Source: Magnetospirillum sp. SS-4 (GTDB taxonomy: Bacteria; Pseudomonadota; Alphaproteobacteria; Rhodospirillales; Magnetospirillaceae). Taken from it: a stretch of 42,927 nt of DNA. The stretch is taken from assembly GCF_902729425.1 (NCBI RefSeq), contig NZ_LR746531.1, positions 157,252 to 200,178 of the forward strand. The letters run 5' to 3'. The first letter of the stretch is position 1. Every line of letters starts with the position of its first letter. This document shows positions 41,712-42,927 of this stretch, piece after piece. A program made the translations under genes and the position numbers. The notes beneath the pieces are model-generated. The model was not told the origin of the DNA, did no database searches, and saw only the letters and a program-made list of their open reading frames with translations.

Positions 41712-42073
41712 GCGACGATGCCCTTGTGGCGCAGCGGCGTGGTCAGCCGGTCCATGGCCTCGTCCCACAGGGCGGCCTCTCCCGGGGTGGCGTCACCCTG
41801 GGGGTCGGGAGCGGTCAACCGCCCGCCGAACCGGCCGAGGACGCGGAGATGGCCGGGACGCAGCCGCCGCCCCCGGTGCAGCCGCCCAACCTCGCGGGCG
41901 ATATCGTCGGGCTCGCAGGGACGGGGGATGTCGGCCAGTCCGGCGGTATAGCGGACACCTTCGTCACGAGCGATCTGACAGCGGGCATACCACAGCCACG
42001 CCTCCTCCGCCGAGGAGAACGGCACCCCCTCGACAGCGGACTGGAACCTGACAACCCGACGATCCCTAGCCAT
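41708..42073 (-). CDS. Phage-module protein, first gene of the block
   Basis: The protein is 121 residues from ATG 42073, with a perfect GGAGG five bases upstream; the ATG at 42085 is in front of that site and is rejected. It is soluble and Arg-rich, with EEAWLWYARCQIARDEG, RPCEPDDIAREVGRL and LRVLGRFG. I recall similar short proteins at the head of prophage morphogenesis blocks; no function is known to me. It diverges from the S24 regulator, with 117 bp between them. Confidence 0.7.
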   Translation of the reverse strand: MARDRRVVRFQSAVEGVPFSSAEEAWLWYARCQIARDEGVRYTAGLADIPRPCEPDDIAREVGRLHRGRRLRPGHLRVLGRFGGRLTAPDPQGDATPGEAALWDEAMDRLTTPLRHKGIVA

Positions 42074-42190
42074 TTGTTCCTCCATAATAGGATTTAACAG
42101 AAGGAACCTGCCAGATTTTCCGCCAACGAGTCAAGTCATCAGGCATATTATCCTGCTGCGAAAAAATGCGAATTGCGAGACCATCTTCCC
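42074..42190. promoter_or_regulatory. Divergent control region between the phage block and the S24 regulator
   Basis: 117 bp, more AT-rich than the flanks. It holds TATTAT hexamers on both strands (ATATTATCC near 42145 and the reverse of ATAATAGG near 42084) that could be -10 elements. No clear operator repeats are seen, so the regulator's binding site is not assigned. Confidence 0.5.
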
Positions 42191-42823
42191 ATGCTGAAGC
42201 ATGCCGACATCTGGGCCGCCATCGACGCGCTTGCCCGAGACCACGGGCTGACGGCGTCGGCTCTTGCCCGCAAGGCCGGGCTCGACCCCACCACCTTCAA
42301 CAAGAGCAAGCGCATCACCCGCGAGGGCAAGGCCCGCTGGCCATCCACCGAGAGCGTCGCCAAGGTGCTGGAAGCCACCGGCGCCACCATGGCCGCCTTC
42401 GTCGGCTATATCGAGGGCGGCGCGACGGCGCGCCCGGCCTCGACCATGCCGCTGATCGGCTTTGCCCAGGCCGGCGACCGCGGTTTTTTCGATGACGCCG
42501 GCTATCCGGTGGGGGGCGGCTGGGACGAAATCCCGTTTCCCGAGGTCGGCGACCAGCACGCCTACGCCCTGGAGGTCAGCGGCGATTCCATGGAGCCGCT
42601 CTACCGCGACGGCGACGTGGTCATCGTCTCGCCCGCCGCCAACGTGCGGCGCGGCGACCGGGTGGTGGTCCGCACCACCGAGGGCGAGGTCATGGTCAAG
42701 CAACTGGTCCGCCTGACCGCCCGGCGCATCGACCTGATCTCGGTCAATCCCGCCCATTCCGGCCGCTCGCTGGCCTCGGAGGAGGTGGCGTGGATGGCCC
42801 GCATCCTCTGGGCGAGCCAGTAG
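42191..42823 (+). CDS. S24/LexA-type HTH repressor
   Basis: The protein is 210 residues from ATG 42191; a TTG 18 bp earlier is in the same frame. The N-terminal part (LTASALARKAGLDPTTFNKS) is a helix-turn-helix DNA-binding domain. The C-terminal domain is a peptidase S24 fold, with the catalytic Ser in EVSGDSMEPLYRDGD and Lys in EVMVKQLVR, as in LexA and phage CI-like repressors that cleave themselves when activated by RecA. No clear Ala-Gly cleavage site motif was confirmed, though FAQAGDRGFF between the domains is a candidate. Position next to the phage block suggests a phage-derived repressor, but chromosomal S24 regulators of this type also exist. Confidence 0.9.
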   Translation: MLKHADIWAAIDALARDHGLTASALARKAGLDPTTFNKSKRITREGKARWPSTESVAKVLEATGATMAAFVGYIEGGATARPASTMPLIGFAQAGDRGFFDDAGYPVGGGWDEIPFPEVGDQHAYALEVSGDSMEPLYRDGDVVIVSPAANVRRGDRVVVRTTEGEVMVKQLVRLTARRIDLISVNPAHSGRSLASEEVAWMARILWASQ

Positions 42824-42899
42824 CCGGACAGAACGCCTCCATAGCCCGGCTTCATTGCGTTCCGGCCTGCGGCCGGGGGCGCCGCATGGACAGTCGGGC

Positions 42900-42921
42900 G
42901 AAAAAGTGCTTAAGCTTTTTC
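42900..42921. repeat. 22-bp inverted repeat near the right edge
   Basis: GAAAAAG and CTTTTTC are perfect 7-bp arms around TGCTTAAG. It lies 77 bp past the regulator stop; it may be a weak terminator or part of a feature outside the window. Confidence 0.45.
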
Positions 42922-42927
42922 AACCCC

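Noticed and set aside
42824-42927. A phage attachment site or tRNA end at the right edge
   Set aside because: A small inverted repeat is present, but no tRNA fold or matching direct repeat was seen elsewhere in the window.

Overview
The window is one continuous, GC-rich, densely coded bacterial chromosome segment. The gene set points to an alphaproteobacterium of the Rhodospirillales, most like Magnetospirillum or Paramagnetospirillum. This rests on the paired b and b' subunits in an ATP synthase Fo operon that lacks F1 genes, a complete dsr sulfur-oxidation operon, several bacteriohemerythrins, and many PAS, GGDEF and EAL signalling proteins. The genus is an inference from gene content; there is no rRNA gene here to confirm it. 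I saw no tRNA, rRNA, CRISPR array or insertion sequence.

Layout. 1-4811 (+): an unrecognised acidic-repeat protein cut by the left edge, a small Cys-rich protein, a soluble methyl-accepting chemotaxis protein, a cytidylate-kinase-like P-loop protein and a SPOR-domain lipoprotein. 4951-9298: translation and RNA-modification genes, namely an RsmB-type methyltransferase (+), rsmE (-), and the overlapping def-fmt-truA unit (+). 9310-15616: signalling genes, namely a bacteriohemerythrin (-), a three-PAS histidine kinase (+), a PAS-PAS-GGDEF-EAL protein (-) and an orphan protein (-).

15761-26181 (-): a twelve-gene dsr operon, transcribed right to left as dsrA-B-E-F-H-C-M-K-L-J-O-P. It encodes the siroheme sulfite reductase, the sulfur-relay proteins DsrEFH and DsrC, the DsrMKJOP membrane complex and the DsrL oxidoreductase. 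The gene order and the intact relay cysteines (DsrE C78, DsrH C20, DsrC C98 and C109) fit the reverse, sulfur-oxidising pathway. Divergent from it (26412-27514, +) are a TauD/TfdA-type dioxygenase and a small partner protein, separated from dsrA by a 230-bp region with two strong dyads.

27761-32217 (+): a large unrecognised protein that shares a domain with the left-edge gene, a second bacteriohemerythrin, a YceI-cytochrome b561-YceI unit and a small Cys-containing ORF. 32379-35055 (+): the Fo operon atpI-atpB-atpE-atpF'-atpF, with a good promoter, a large hairpin after atpE and an intrinsic terminator. 35142-38469: a GGDEF-EAL protein (+), an ArsC-family protein (-) overlapping its 3' end, and an MscS channel (+).

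38454-42073 (-): six genes that look like the head end of a T7-like podovirus morphogenesis module (portal, scaffold and small companions). There is no terminase, major capsid or tail gene. A divergent S24/LexA-type regulator (42191-42823, +) flanks it. I read this as a truncated prophage or a domesticated remnant, and it is the least ordinary block in the window. The dsr operon is complete but already known as a system; the less described material is the two orphan paralogues, the orphan protein at 14441-15616, the dsr-adjacent dioxygenase pair and the phage remnant.
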